Source: Leptospira sp. B5-022
GTDB taxonomy: Bacteria; Spirochaetota; Leptospiria; Leptospirales; Leptospiraceae
Assembly (NCBI RefSeq): GCF_000347035.1
Contig: NZ_ANIJ01000015.1
Span: 186,001 to 250,000 of the forward strand
DNA length: 64,000 nucleotides
Reading direction: 5' to 3'
Made by a program: the position numbers and the translations under genes. A model generated the notes under the pieces. That model saw only the letters and a list, made by a program, of their open reading frames with translations, had not been told where the DNA came from and made no database searches. Shown one piece after another: positions 28,696 through 36,936 of this stretch; positions within the stretch are counted from its first letter, which is position 1, and each line of letters starts with the position of its first letter.

Positions 28696-29220
28696 TTGAA
28701 ATCCAAAATTTTAAATCCTGTTCTAATTCTTTTCATTCTATCCATAATCTCCGCCATATCGATATTTATTTTTGTAGCGACTTATTCTTCCCCTATTAAT
28801 AGAAGTCAAACGTCCGCAACTAACACTGAAATTGGGGGATTGATCTGGTTGGTAGTTACTATATTAATTTTATATAATGCGGGATTAGCTTCTTTTCGGA
28901 ACCTATTTTTGGAAAAATTTTCGGAGACCCGAGAAAGTTTAGGAACTGCAAAAGGTTTGTTTTTTAGCGTTGTGAGCCTTATTTTATTTCTAATCGGATC
29001 TAAACTTGGTAGTTTATTTAAGGCGGAGATCAGTAGCTCGGAACTTCTCATGATCTTTCCTATCGTCTTTGTAGCGACTTGGGAAAATTTTCTAACCAAA
29101 ACGATCGCCCTAAAATTCAGATCCGTTTATCTCATCTTAACCACAGTATTCCAAATTATAGTTTATATAAGTTTCATGCTCTCTTTTCTCACAATAGCCA
29201 GTTTGGACGGATTCGACTAA
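28696..29220 (+). CDS. hypothetical membrane protein
   Basis: The 174-residue product has about five hydrophobic segments: PVLILFILSIISAISIFIF near the N terminus, then around residues 45-65, 85-105, 115-130 and 145-170. I do not recognise a family. The start is a TTG with GGAAGG upstream. The gene is flanked by terminators on both sides and is probably transcribed alone. Confidence 0.6.
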   Translation: MKSKILNPVLILFILSIISAISIFIFVATYSSPINRSQTSATNTEIGGLIWLVVTILILYNAGLASFRNLFLEKFSETRESLGTAKGLFFSVVSLILFLIGSKLGSLFKAEISSSELLMIFPIVFVATWENFLTKTIALKFRSVYLILTTVFQIIVYISFMLSFLTIASLDGFD

Positions 29221-29276
29221 AACCCGGTCTAACGGTGTTTTAGAACGGTTTATCAAATTCGATTTTTGAAAAAAAT

Positions 29277-29307
29277 CGGATCCGGTTTCGGATATCCGTT
29301 TTTTTTC
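29277..29307 (+). terminator. terminator before the first CNB gene
   Basis: CGGAT (29277-29281) and ATCCG (29294-29298) form the closing stem. It is flanked by an A tract on the left and a T run on the right. It ends the preceding membrane-protein gene only about 15 bases before the next start codon. Confidence 0.6.
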
Positions 29308-29321
29308 CCGTCTTACATGAA

Positions 29322-29855
29322 ATGCCGACCATTCTGGATTTCGTTCATAGCGTTTTTACTCGAGTTTATCCCAAAGATTCCTTCATTTTTAAGGAAGGTG
29401 AAGAATCCGACGGAAATATGTATTTCCTTTTCCAAGGACATTTAATGGTCAGCAAGAATCGCCCGGAGGAAGGAGATAAATCCATTAAAGAAGTTTTTCC
29501 GGGAGAATTTTTCGGAGAGATCGCTTTGATATCCGGAAGAGCCAGAGCTATGTCCGTCCAAGTTCTTTCTCCTTCCGCAAAAGTTGGGGTCCTGAACAAG
29601 GGTGTTTTTGAAAAACTGGAAAAAACAAGTCCTCAATTCCTACTTTTACTTCTTAAAAACACTTTTGAAAAATTGAATCGAGCAGAGATGAAACTAGAAT
29701 CCCTATACGCGGAAATCCATAAAAAGGAAGAAGAATCCAAAACCGCAGCTGGGCCCATTACGGAGAACCAAGCGGTAATTCCGGAAAATGCCGAAGTTAT
29801 CGATTCCGGTACCTTCCACGAAACTCCCGCAGAAGCGACAGGAAATAAGGAATGA
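29322..29855 (+). CDS. cyclic nucleotide-binding domain protein
   Basis: The 177-residue product is one CNB/CRP-type effector domain: FIFKEGEESDGNMYFLFQG, then the phosphate-binding cassette FPGEFFGEIALISGRARAMS (residues about 60-82). A helix and a disordered acidic tail rich in E, A and P follow. There is no DNA-binding helix-turn-helix, so it is not a CRP regulator. The cassette has Glu and Arg in the canonical places. It directly precedes a paralogue. Confidence 0.85.
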   Translation: MPTILDFVHSVFTRVYPKDSFIFKEGEESDGNMYFLFQGHLMVSKNRPEEGDKSIKEVFPGEFFGEIALISGRARAMSVQVLSPSAKVGVLNKGVFEKLEKTSPQFLLLLLKNTFEKLNRAEMKLESLYAEIHKKEEESKTAAGPITENQAVIPENAEVIDSGTFHETPAEATGNKE

Positions 29856-29859
29856 TCAG

Positions 29860-30285
29860 ATGGGAATTAATATTTTAGAATTCATTAATAACGTTTCCGT
29901 TAAAACCTATCTAGCCGGAGAAGAAGTTTTTAAAGAAAAAGATCCTTCTAACGGTATGATGTATTTCGTATTCACAGGAGCTTTAGAGATCAGAAAGTCT
30001 TATGACGGAGAAGAAAGAGTGATCCGAAATTTGGAACCCGGAGCTTTTTTCGGAGAGATTGCATTGATCAACAATGTACCAAGGGCTGCAACCGCAAGAG
30101 TGATCACTGAAAAAGCTAAAATAGGGATCTTGGACCAGGAAATGTTCTATCGGATCGGACAAACGAATCCTAAATTTTTTTCACTGCTTCTCAATACTAC
30201 GATCCATAGATTGGTTTCCGTAGAAGACGAGATCGCAAAATTATGTTCAGGACAGCCTATCCATCCGATCCGCAACAAGGATTAA
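29860..30285 (+). CDS. cyclic nucleotide-binding domain protein (paralogue)
   Basis: The 141-residue product has the same layout as its neighbour: VFKEKDPSNGMMYFVFTG and the cassette LEPGAFFGEIALINNVPRAA, with Glu and Arg conserved, and no DNA-binding domain. The ATG at 29860 follows AAGGAATGATC. It starts four bases after the first CNB stop, so the pair is a tandem duplication in one operon. A cAMP/cGMP-sensing partner protein function is inferred. Confidence 0.85.
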   Translation: MGINILEFINNVSVKTYLAGEEVFKEKDPSNGMMYFVFTGALEIRKSYDGEERVIRNLEPGAFFGEIALINNVPRAATARVITEKAKIGILDQEMFYRIGQTNPKFFSLLLNTTIHRLVSVEDEIAKLCSGQPIHPIRNKD

Positions 30286-30292
30286 TTTCCGA

Positions 30293-30730
30293 TCAAGCTA
30301 CCTTCTTCTTTTCGGAAACCTCCGGAGAAGGAGTTTCCGAAAAATATCTACTTAACAAAAACGTAAATAAGTAACACTTGGAAACTCCGTGTTTTCTTGC
30401 ATAGTTGCCTAGAAGGTTCCAATCGTCTAGATCCGGCCTAAAATTCAGGCGGTTCCAGTCTTTCTGTTTACCTTCTTCCTTTTTTTGGTACAACATCAAA
30501 GTGGAGTCCGGATTTAGTTTTTCTTGAAAATGTAGATCGGGACCGTACAATTCCAATAAATCCTTTAGGCATCTGGCTCCTGACCTAGACCCGCTCCAGT
30601 TTTTCAGATAATTTTTAAATAACTTATCCGGCAGGATCAACGTACAGACCGGCATAGATTCTCTGGGAGACTTTGCCTTCCAAGATTTACTTTTGATGGG
30701 TTTTGGGTTTAATATTAGTTTGAACTTCAT
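30293..30730 (-). CDS. DUF1564 protein
   Basis: The 145-residue basic protein has the DUF1564 pattern in its second half: WNRLNFRPDLDDWNLLGNYA followed by RKHGVSKCYLFTFLLSRYF. DUF1564 is, as far as I know, confined to Leptospira and often multicopy. The segment LNF...HGVSKCYLF resembles a ribbon-helix-helix DNA-binding arrangement, which is inference. It is convergent with the CNB pair and divergent from msrA. Confidence 0.78.
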   Translation of the reverse strand: MKFKLILNPKPIKSKSWKAKSPRESMPVCTLILPDKLFKNYLKNWSGSRSGARCLKDLLELYGPDLHFQEKLNPDSTLMLYQKKEEGKQKDWNRLNFRPDLDDWNLLGNYARKHGVSKCYLFTFLLSRYFSETPSPEVSEKKKVA

Positions 30731-30849
30731 ACCCGTCCCGGTCTCTATTCCGGTCCGACGCTTACGTTTTTTTCCGCGTAAATCCGGAAAAATGTTTCCG
30801 GGACCCTACTTTCCGACCGGAATCAAATCTAATAAGAAAGGAGGATGGA

Positions 30850-31383
30850 ATGTCGGAACAAAAAGATCTGGAATATGCAATTTTAGGTGGGGGATGTTTT
30901 TGGTGCGTCGAAGCGATCTACCAATTGGTAGACGGTGTAGAATCCATTGTCTCCGGCTATGCGGGAGGTCATGATCCTGCGCCCAATTATAGATCCGTTT
31001 GCACCGGACTGACGGGACATGCGGAGGTGATCCGAGTCGGATTCGATCCAAATAAGATCTCCTACAAAAACATTTTAGAAATCTTTTGGGAAGCGCATGA
31101 TCCAACTACTAGGAACAAACAAGGCAACGACGAAGGTCCTCAGTATAGAAGTATCATCTTATACGAAAACCAAACTCAGAAAGAAATTGCGGAAGCTTCC
31201 AGAGCGGAAGCAGGTCCTAAGTTTGCTTCCCCTATCGTGACGGAGATTGTTGCATTAGAGAAGTTTTTTCCGGCGGAGAATTACCACCAGAATTACTTCA
31301 GACTGAATCCGGGACAGCCATACTGTCATTATGTGATCCGCCCTAAGATAGAAAAATTCCTGAAAAAGAAAACTTCTGCCTGA
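30850..31383 (+). CDS. msrA: peptide-methionine (S)-S-oxide reductase
   Basis: The 177-residue enzyme repairs oxidised methionine. The catalytic motif GGGCFWCVE has Cys at residue 16, and SGYAGG, TGHAEVIRVGFDP and the ANYHQNYF-type C-terminal segment (AENYHQNYFRLNP) are all present. A Shine-Dalgarno AAGGAGG precedes the ATG. It has its own terminator. Confidence 0.95.
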   Translation: MSEQKDLEYAILGGGCFWCVEAIYQLVDGVESIVSGYAGGHDPAPNYRSVCTGLTGHAEVIRVGFDPNKISYKNILEIFWEAHDPTTRNKQGNDEGPQYRSIILYENQTQKEIAEASRAEAGPKFASPIVTEIVALEKFFPAENYHQNYFRLNPGQPYCHYVIRPKIEKFLKKKTSA

Positions 31384-31404
31384 AATCGTACGAATTATTG
31401 GGAC

Positions 31405-31433
31405 AAAACTCGGATATTTTCGGGTTTTATTTT
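31405..31433 (+). terminator. terminator of msrA
   Basis: AAAACTCG (31405-31412) pairs with CGGGTTTT (31421-31428) with one T-G wobble, followed by ATTTT. Confidence 0.6.
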
Positions 31434-31442
31434 AATAAAAAA

Positions 31443-31463
31443 CATACCATACTGTATGGTATG
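31443..31463. promoter_or_regulatory. palindromic operator of the TetR operon
   Basis: CATACCATAC (31443-31452), a central T, and GTATGGTATG (31454-31463) form a perfect 10-1-10 palindrome. It ends three bases before a TTGACA -35 box (31467-31472), ahead of an operon that encodes a TetR-type regulator. The site is the obvious target for autorepression, though the binding is not shown. Confidence 0.75.
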
Positions 31464-31466
31464 AAA

Positions 31467-31495
31467 TTGACAAACTCCGGAAAAAGCTTATCTTT
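31467..31495 (+). promoter_or_regulatory. promoter of the membrane protein-TetR operon
   Basis: TTGACA at 31467-31472 is a perfect -35 box. The -10 hexamer is weaker (TATCTT or ATCTTT, 16-17 nt downstream). It abuts the 21-bp palindrome. Confidence 0.55.
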
Positions 31496-31519
31496 AGGTT
31501 GAGAAAAAAGGAGGGAGAT

Positions 31520-31903
31520 ATGGACTCCGAAATTTTAATCAGATCAGGCGCCGTATTTAATCTTGGATTTGCGGTATTCCATTTATTCTTTTGGAAATTA
31601 TTCGAATGGAAGAAGGAATCCAAACGAATGAGCCGAGCCAACTACGCGATTATCCAGATTTTCAATCTATGTTTGATCCTAGTATTTATCGCGATGGGCT
31701 GGATCTCCTGGTTCCATTCAGGAGAACTTTTAGGTTCTGCATTAGGCAAAACCGTCATTTTCTTTTTTGGTTTATTTTGGGCGGCAAGATTTCTGGAACA
31801 ATTCATATTTTTAAGAGTGAATCGAGTTATGGTACATGTATTGTCCGTTTTGTTTTTACTCGGAACATTATTATATTCAGTTCCGTTCTTTAGAGGGATC
31901 TAA
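31520..31903 (+). CDS. small four-helix membrane protein under TetR control
   Basis: The 127-residue protein has four hydrophobic segments (about 10-25, 43-65, 73-95, 103-122). The ATG at 31520 follows GGAGGGAGAT, a very strong ribosome site. I do not recognise a family beyond small integral membrane proteins. It precedes a TetR gene by 3 bp and shares its promoter/operator, so a stress or xenobiotic response is possible. Confidence 0.65.
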   Translation: MDSEILIRSGAVFNLGFAVFHLFFWKLFEWKKESKRMSRANYAIIQIFNLCLILVFIAMGWISWFHSGELLGSALGKTVIFFFGLFWAARFLEQFIFLRVNRVMVHVLSVLFLLGTLLYSVPFFRGI

Positions 31904-31906
31904 TAA

Positions 31907-32452
31907 TTGAAATCAGGAAAAGAAGATTGGATCAAAGAAGGTCTTAGGATCTTGTATGAATTAGGACCGGAGTCTTTGGTGATCGAAGAACTTTGTAAAG
32001 GGCTTTCCAGGACCAAGGGCTCCTTCTATCATCATTTTTCCGGAAGAGAAGATTATTGTTCCCAACTTCTAAATTATTGGAAAAATAAAAACACGTTAGA
32101 AGTGATCCGTATTTCTTCTAAAAAAAATAGTTCGGATAATGCTTTGGCGAGACTTACCGTCTTAACTCGCAATCTAGAATCTAATCCAGAAAGAGCGATC
32201 CGAGCCTGGTCTTTTAGAGATCCAATCGCAGCAAAAGTCCAGAAAGAAGTAGATGAATGGAGAATCGATTATTTAAAAAAATTATTATCTGAAACCTATT
32301 CCGAAAAGATCGCAGAACTCAAAGCGAAAGTGATCCATTCCGTTTTTCTAAGCTACACTTTAGCTTTCTCTTCTATTTCGAAAAAAGATCTGGTGAAAAT
32401 TTACGAAGATATTGTTCCGGAAACGTATCCGAATACATCCAAAAAAAGATGA
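31907..32452 (+). CDS. TetR/AcrR family regulator
   Basis: The 181-residue product has an N-terminal helix-turn-helix (LYELGPESLVIEELCKGLSR then TKGSFYHHFSGREDY), the TetR signature, and a helical ligand-binding part. It starts with TTG at 31907, just after the membrane-protein stop. It most likely represses its own operon through the palindrome at 31443-31463. The ligand is unknown. Confidence 0.86.
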   Translation: MKSGKEDWIKEGLRILYELGPESLVIEELCKGLSRTKGSFYHHFSGREDYCSQLLNYWKNKNTLEVIRISSKKNSSDNALARLTVLTRNLESNPERAIRAWSFRDPIAAKVQKEVDEWRIDYLKKLLSETYSEKIAELKAKVIHSVFLSYTLAFSSISKKDLVKIYEDIVPETYPNTSKKR

Positions 32453-32455
32453 GGA

Positions 32456-34840
32456 TTATATCGGCAGGATCACTAAGAAGGCAGTACCTTGGGGAGAGGT
32501 TTCGAATCCTATAGATCCCCCATGATTTTCCACGATTCGTTTTGCGATATCCAAGCCTAATCCGGATCCTTCTCCGGGGGCTTTGGTTGTGAAGAACGGT
32601 TCAAAAATCCTTTCTTGTATAGCTTCCGGGATCCCAGGTCCATTATCCGAAATCTTAATACAGATATGATCTTTACCTTTCCCGGTGCTTACGTTAATTT
32701 TTAGAATTCCTTTGAAGCTCATCGCTTGTGCCGCGTTGTAGATAAGGTTGGTCCAAACATGTAACAGATCATCAGAGTATCCCGGAACAATCGAGGTTCC
32801 TGCATCATATTCTTTAATGATCTCAATGCCCGCCTTCAATTGATTTTGATAAATAGTAAGAACGGTATCTATACTTTCCCTAATATTCACAGGAGTTTTA
32901 GGTCCACCATTGCTAAAATGGGAAAAGTTTTTAAGCGCATACACGATCTTAGAGGTTCTGTCTACGGACATATCCACTAATTTGGAACTTCTGCTTGCTT
33001 GGATCTCATCCAAGGCATATTGGATAATTTGATGGACCTTTTCTCCGATAAATAATTTCGGGAATTCTTCTAGTGCGGCCTCTAATCCTGCTTCTATCAA
33101 ACCTTCCGCTATATTTCTAGCTTCTGAAATCCCAAGTTCCTTAAGTCGAGATTCTAAAATTTTTGTTTTGGCTCTCACTTCTTTTGGTGGAATAATTTCT
33201 TGGTAGGCTCTTCCTTTTTTTAATAAAGATTGGAATTCCAATTTGGCTTCGTTATCAAGATTTTCCGAAACTGAAGCAGCTTCCTGCATTCTATCCAATA
33301 CACGATCAAAATGGCTTTTGACGGACTCGTTCGCCGCTCGGATCACTCCGATGGGATTATTGATCTCATGTGCAATCCCGGCGACCAATTGACCTAAGGA
33401 AGCCATTTTCTCGGAAAGTATCAATTGATTTTGAGTTTTTTGAAGATACTCAAGTGTGGACTCTAATTCCGTTTTTTGTCTTGCAATCAATTCGTTCTGA
33501 GCGGAGATCTCATTGTTCAAAATCCTTAATTCTTCAGCCTCTTTTTTGGAAGAAATATCCTTTACCATATTGATCATACGGGCTTCTCCGTCGATCACTG
33601 CGAATCTAGTGGAAAATTCAACTTGGATCATACGTCCATCTTTGGCCCGGAATATTACTTCTTCGTTATGTAAGAATCCGTCCCGTTTGATCTTTTCCTT
33701 AAAGTATTCCCTTTCAGCGGAATTTAACCAGATACCAAGCTCCACGCTAGTGCGACCGATTACATCGTCTCTTGTATAACCGAGTAATTCGGTAAATCCG
33801 TCATTGATATCCACATATTTTCCATCTTCGAAATTGGAAATGGATGTAGCATAAGGGCTTAATTTGAAAACTTTGGAAAATAATTCCTGGCTCGCTTTAA
33901 TCTCTTCACCGGCGATATGTTTTTCGGTAATATCCTGGCCGGTCCCATAACCCATTATGGAATCTTTATATTTCCCCTTTGCTAAAATATATCTGGTTCT
34001 CCCGTCGTCACCCTTGGCCTTAAAAATAAATTCAACGGAGAAAGAAGGATCATTGAAATTTTTTGCTCCTTCGGAAAGTGTAAAAATAATTTTTTCCTTA
34101 TCCTCCGTTTCTACGTATTTTTCCAAAAATTGATCCATAAGCATCGTTATGGCTCCTTTGGCGGTTTTATCCCCCAACATGATACGATATTCTTTTGATA
34201 AGGTCACTTCCTTAGTTTCCAAATTTATCGTAATTCCGCCTAACTTAGCATCGATCTGTGCCCTGGATAATTCTTCTCGTATTTTAGATAATCCCGATAG
34301 TCCGAATTTCATCAGGATCCAGGCCATAAACAAACCTACTGAATTTCCAATGAAGACGGACCATTCTCCCACCGGATAATTTGGCGCAGGTATCATCCCT
34401 TTGGATTTTAAATAGATGCTTACAAGTCCGGTAAAGAAGGACAATAATGTATAAAATAAAGCCCCAGCTTTCCCCAGGATCAAAGAAGCGAGAACAATTA
34501 TGATCATAAACTGAGAGAAAGATATGGCATAAACTCCGCCTTCTCTCAATGACACGATACAAAGTGCAAGCCATTCTAAAAAGATCATGAGATGGGCGCC
34601 TAGTTTTACCTTCCCCGATTTGGCAAGAAGGTGGCAAAGGATCACCGCAGTAGGAATGATATAAAAGGAATAATAAACATTCTTAGGTTTTTCAGAAATG
34701 AGCGGATGAATGATACGATAGAGGACCGCAACGGTAAAGGTGACATACATCAGACCATAAAGAAGTTTTATCGAAACCTCTTTTTCGGCGTCTGCTGACA
34801 GTGGAGGATAAATTAATCTTTTAAGACGTCGCAGAATCAT
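32456..34840 (-). CDS. PAS-domain sensor histidine kinase
   Basis: The 794-residue membrane kinase has about six hydrophobic segments in residues 25-180, two PAS domains (about 195-310 and 318-432; the second has FEDGKYVDINDGFTELLGYTRDD), a coiled-coil, a phosphoacceptor box GIAHEINNPIG (His about 491) and a HATPase domain with DNGPGIPE, FEPFFTTK and GSGLGLDIAKRIVENHGG. A long helical insert (about 500-640) separates the His box from the ATPase core. No response regulator is adjacent, so it is an orphan kinase; the signal is unknown. Confidence 0.9.
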   Translation of the reverse strand: MILRRLKRLIYPPLSADAEKEVSIKLLYGLMYVTFTVAVLYRIIHPLISEKPKNVYYSFYIIPTAVILCHLLAKSGKVKLGAHLMIFLEWLALCIVSLREGGVYAISFSQFMIIIVLASLILGKAGALFYTLLSFFTGLVSIYLKSKGMIPAPNYPVGEWSVFIGNSVGLFMAWILMKFGLSGLSKIREELSRAQIDAKLGGITINLETKEVTLSKEYRIMLGDKTAKGAITMLMDQFLEKYVETEDKEKIIFTLSEGAKNFNDPSFSVEFIFKAKGDDGRTRYILAKGKYKDSIMGYGTGQDITEKHIAGEEIKASQELFSKVFKLSPYATSISNFEDGKYVDINDGFTELLGYTRDDVIGRTSVELGIWLNSAEREYFKEKIKRDGFLHNEEVIFRAKDGRMIQVEFSTRFAVIDGEARMINMVKDISSKKEAEELRILNNEISAQNELIARQKTELESTLEYLQKTQNQLILSEKMASLGQLVAGIAHEINNPIGVIRAANESVKSHFDRVLDRMQEAASVSENLDNEAKLEFQSLLKKGRAYQEIIPPKEVRAKTKILESRLKELGISEARNIAEGLIEAGLEAALEEFPKLFIGEKVHQIIQYALDEIQASRSSKLVDMSVDRTSKIVYALKNFSHFSNGGPKTPVNIRESIDTVLTIYQNQLKAGIEIIKEYDAGTSIVPGYSDDLLHVWTNLIYNAAQAMSFKGILKINVSTGKGKDHICIKISDNGPGIPEAIQERIFEPFFTTKAPGEGSGLGLDIAKRIVENHGGSIGFETSPQGTAFLVILPI

Positions 34841-35065
34841 TCTTAATGCCGTTGACTTGCCAATTTAGAATTTCTTGCACAAGATTGAAAAGCGGGATTT
34901 AATGATCCTTATAAAATTCAAGTAAGATCAAAACATTCCATTAATCCGAAAGATCTAAATTTTTAGTCGATCTGTCTCTTATGTATCGGTTTTGAAGGGA
35001 TCTTTTTTTATCCGTATAAACAGATCTTGTAAAAAAATTTTTGCAAACCAGGTGACATGGTATAA

Positions 35066-35779
35066 ATGAGAATCATGAATTTCCTGAAAAATCTATTTCC
35101 TTCTCCTTTTAAGATCCACAGACTCGTGGAAGTTCTAAGCATACTTTTATTTTTAGTTTTTTTAGGAATGTGCCTGTATCAGTTTGCAAAGATGTCCTTG
35201 CCGATTTTGCAGGATTCTCCCTGGATCTTCTTTTCCAAACTTTTAGCTCTCTTATTCTTAGCTTATATTGCTGCTGATTTTCTTTCAGGCCTCGTTCATT
35301 TTTTAGGAGATAGTTTCGGGAACGAATTCACTCCTTATATCGGTCCAGCTTTCATTTTTCCTTTTAGGGACCATCATGTAGACCCGAAAGGGATCACAAG
35401 ACATGATTTCGTAGAAACGAACGGAAATAATTGTCTAGTTTCTCTTCCGATCCTTCTGTATTGTTTTTTTGCTCCTTTAAAAAGCGGGGATTTTCCTTGG
35501 ATGAGAACATTTTGGACCTTAGTTCTAGTCGGGATCTTTTTCACGAACCAGATCCATAAATGGGCCCACCAAGATGAGCCCAATACGTTCATTAGATACA
35601 TGCAAAAAAAACATTGGATACTTTCTCCTGAACACCATAAAATACATCATACCGCTCCATACGATACGTATTTTTGTATTACCACCGGTTGGTGGAATCC
35701 GTTACTGCACAAGATACGATTTTTTCCGGCAGTGAAGAAGTCTGTGAATTCCTTTCTAGATCTTCTACACATCCGATAA
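35066..35779 (+). CDS. CarF/TMEM189-type desaturase (plasmanylethanolamine desaturase homologue)
   Basis: The 237-residue membrane protein has hydrophobic segments at about 22-40, 57-78, 123-137 and 147-163. It has the His pattern of CarF/PEDS1: H78 in LVHFLGD, H103/H104 in RDHHVDP, H113 in TRHDFVETNG, H164 and H168 in NQIHKWAHQ, and H190/H191/H194/H195 in PEHHKIHH. CarF and animal TMEM189 introduce the vinyl-ether bond that turns alkyl ether lipids into plasmalogens. All His look conserved, so the same reaction is plausible, but the needed ether-lipid pathway is not visible here. Confidence 0.8.
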   Translation: MRIMNFLKNLFPSPFKIHRLVEVLSILLFLVFLGMCLYQFAKMSLPILQDSPWIFFSKLLALLFLAYIAADFLSGLVHFLGDSFGNEFTPYIGPAFIFPFRDHHVDPKGITRHDFVETNGNNCLVSLPILLYCFFAPLKSGDFPWMRTFWTLVLVGIFFTNQIHKWAHQDEPNTFIRYMQKKHWILSPEHHKIHHTAPYDTYFCITTGWWNPLLHKIRFFPAVKKSVNSFLDLLHIR

Positions 35780-35857
35780 TACGAACATCGTTCTTTACTT
35801 CCATTTTGATTTGGAATTTTCCTTGATTCCATTTCGGCAAGGAGGAGGATCGCGGGT

Positions 35858-36922
35858 ATGCTTCGTTTTCTCTCCGCATTCTTCGTATGCGTACCGCTAA
35901 TCGTTTCTTGTTCCGCGAATATCGCGTTAAAAGGTGAGATCCTTCATCCAAAGACCTCCGACGGTTGGGATCTGACTCTGGAACATTTTCCTCCTCTACA
36001 AGGAACTTCACAAAAAAAATATCCTGTGATTCTTTGTCATGGATTCATAGCGAATCGTATCTATCTTAAGATCAATGAAAAGTCGTCGATTGTCGCACAT
36101 CTTCAAAAAGAAGGTTACGACGTTTGGCTTTTGGACCTAAGAGGAAAACAAGAAGCCGGATCTCCATCTTTATTTTGGGGAGATAAAACTTTCGATTATT
36201 CCATAGATGATTATATAAAACAAGATGCGGATGCAGCGATCCAATATGTTCTTAAAACAACCGGCAAGGAGAAGGTGAACTGGATCGGTCATAGTATGGG
36301 AGGAATGCTGCAATACGCAAGACTCGGAAGTTTAGGAGAAAATAGAGTCGCTAACTTCGTAGCGATAGGTTCTCCCGCAATCATGGATCCCCCATCCGAC
36401 GCGTTAAAATTATGGTCTAGTTTTACTTGGCTTATGAACCTTTGGCCGGCAGTCCCGACGGAAACCTGGTCTGGCATCCGGGGAGGAACGGGACTCCCGA
36501 TCTTTCCTAAAAAAAGTTTCGAAGAAGTTTTTTGGCACCAACCGAATATAGAACCGAAAATTGTATCTGGGATCTTTACCGACTCTATCGCAACAGTATC
36601 TAAAAGAGAAGCAAGACAGATGGATAAGATCGTAGAAACAGGACAATTCCGTTCCGAAGACGGTAAGTTGATCTACACCCAAGGTTTTGGAAATATCAAG
36701 ATCCCCGTATTACTCGTAGCGGGCAGAAGGGATAAACTAGGATTCGCATATTCTCTCCGATACGTTTACGACCAATTAGGTTCTACCGATAAAACATTAT
36801 TCGTACTTTCTAAAGGGAAAGGTTTCTCAGAGGACTATGGTCATACGGACCTAGTGGTAGGAAAAAAGGCGGATGACGAAGTATTCCCGACGATCATCCA
36901 GTGGCTGAACAAAAGAAATTAA
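35858..36922 (+). CDS. alpha/beta-hydrolase lipoprotein
   Basis: The 354-residue product has a lipoprotein signal ending in LIVSC (Cys 18). The hydrolase fold follows: VILCHGFIANRIY (oxyanion region), WLLDLRG, the nucleophile elbow GHSMGG (Ser about 146), an Asp in LLVAGRRDKLG and a His in DYGHTDLVVG. The triad is complete. It resembles acid-lipase/esterase-type enzymes. It should sit on the membrane facing the periplasm or outside. A distant paralogue follows directly. Confidence 0.83.
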   Translation: MLRFLSAFFVCVPLIVSCSANIALKGEILHPKTSDGWDLTLEHFPPLQGTSQKKYPVILCHGFIANRIYLKINEKSSIVAHLQKEGYDVWLLDLRGKQEAGSPSLFWGDKTFDYSIDDYIKQDADAAIQYVLKTTGKEKVNWIGHSMGGMLQYARLGSLGENRVANFVAIGSPAIMDPPSDALKLWSSFTWLMNLWPAVPTETWSGIRGGTGLPIFPKKSFEEVFWHQPNIEPKIVSGIFTDSIATVSKREARQMDKIVETGQFRSEDGKLIYTQGFGNIKIPVLLVAGRRDKLGFAYSLRYVYDQLGSTDKTLFVLSKGKGFSEDYGHTDLVVGKKADDEVFPTIIQWLNKRN

Positions 36923-36936
36923 CTCCGGATCATAAA

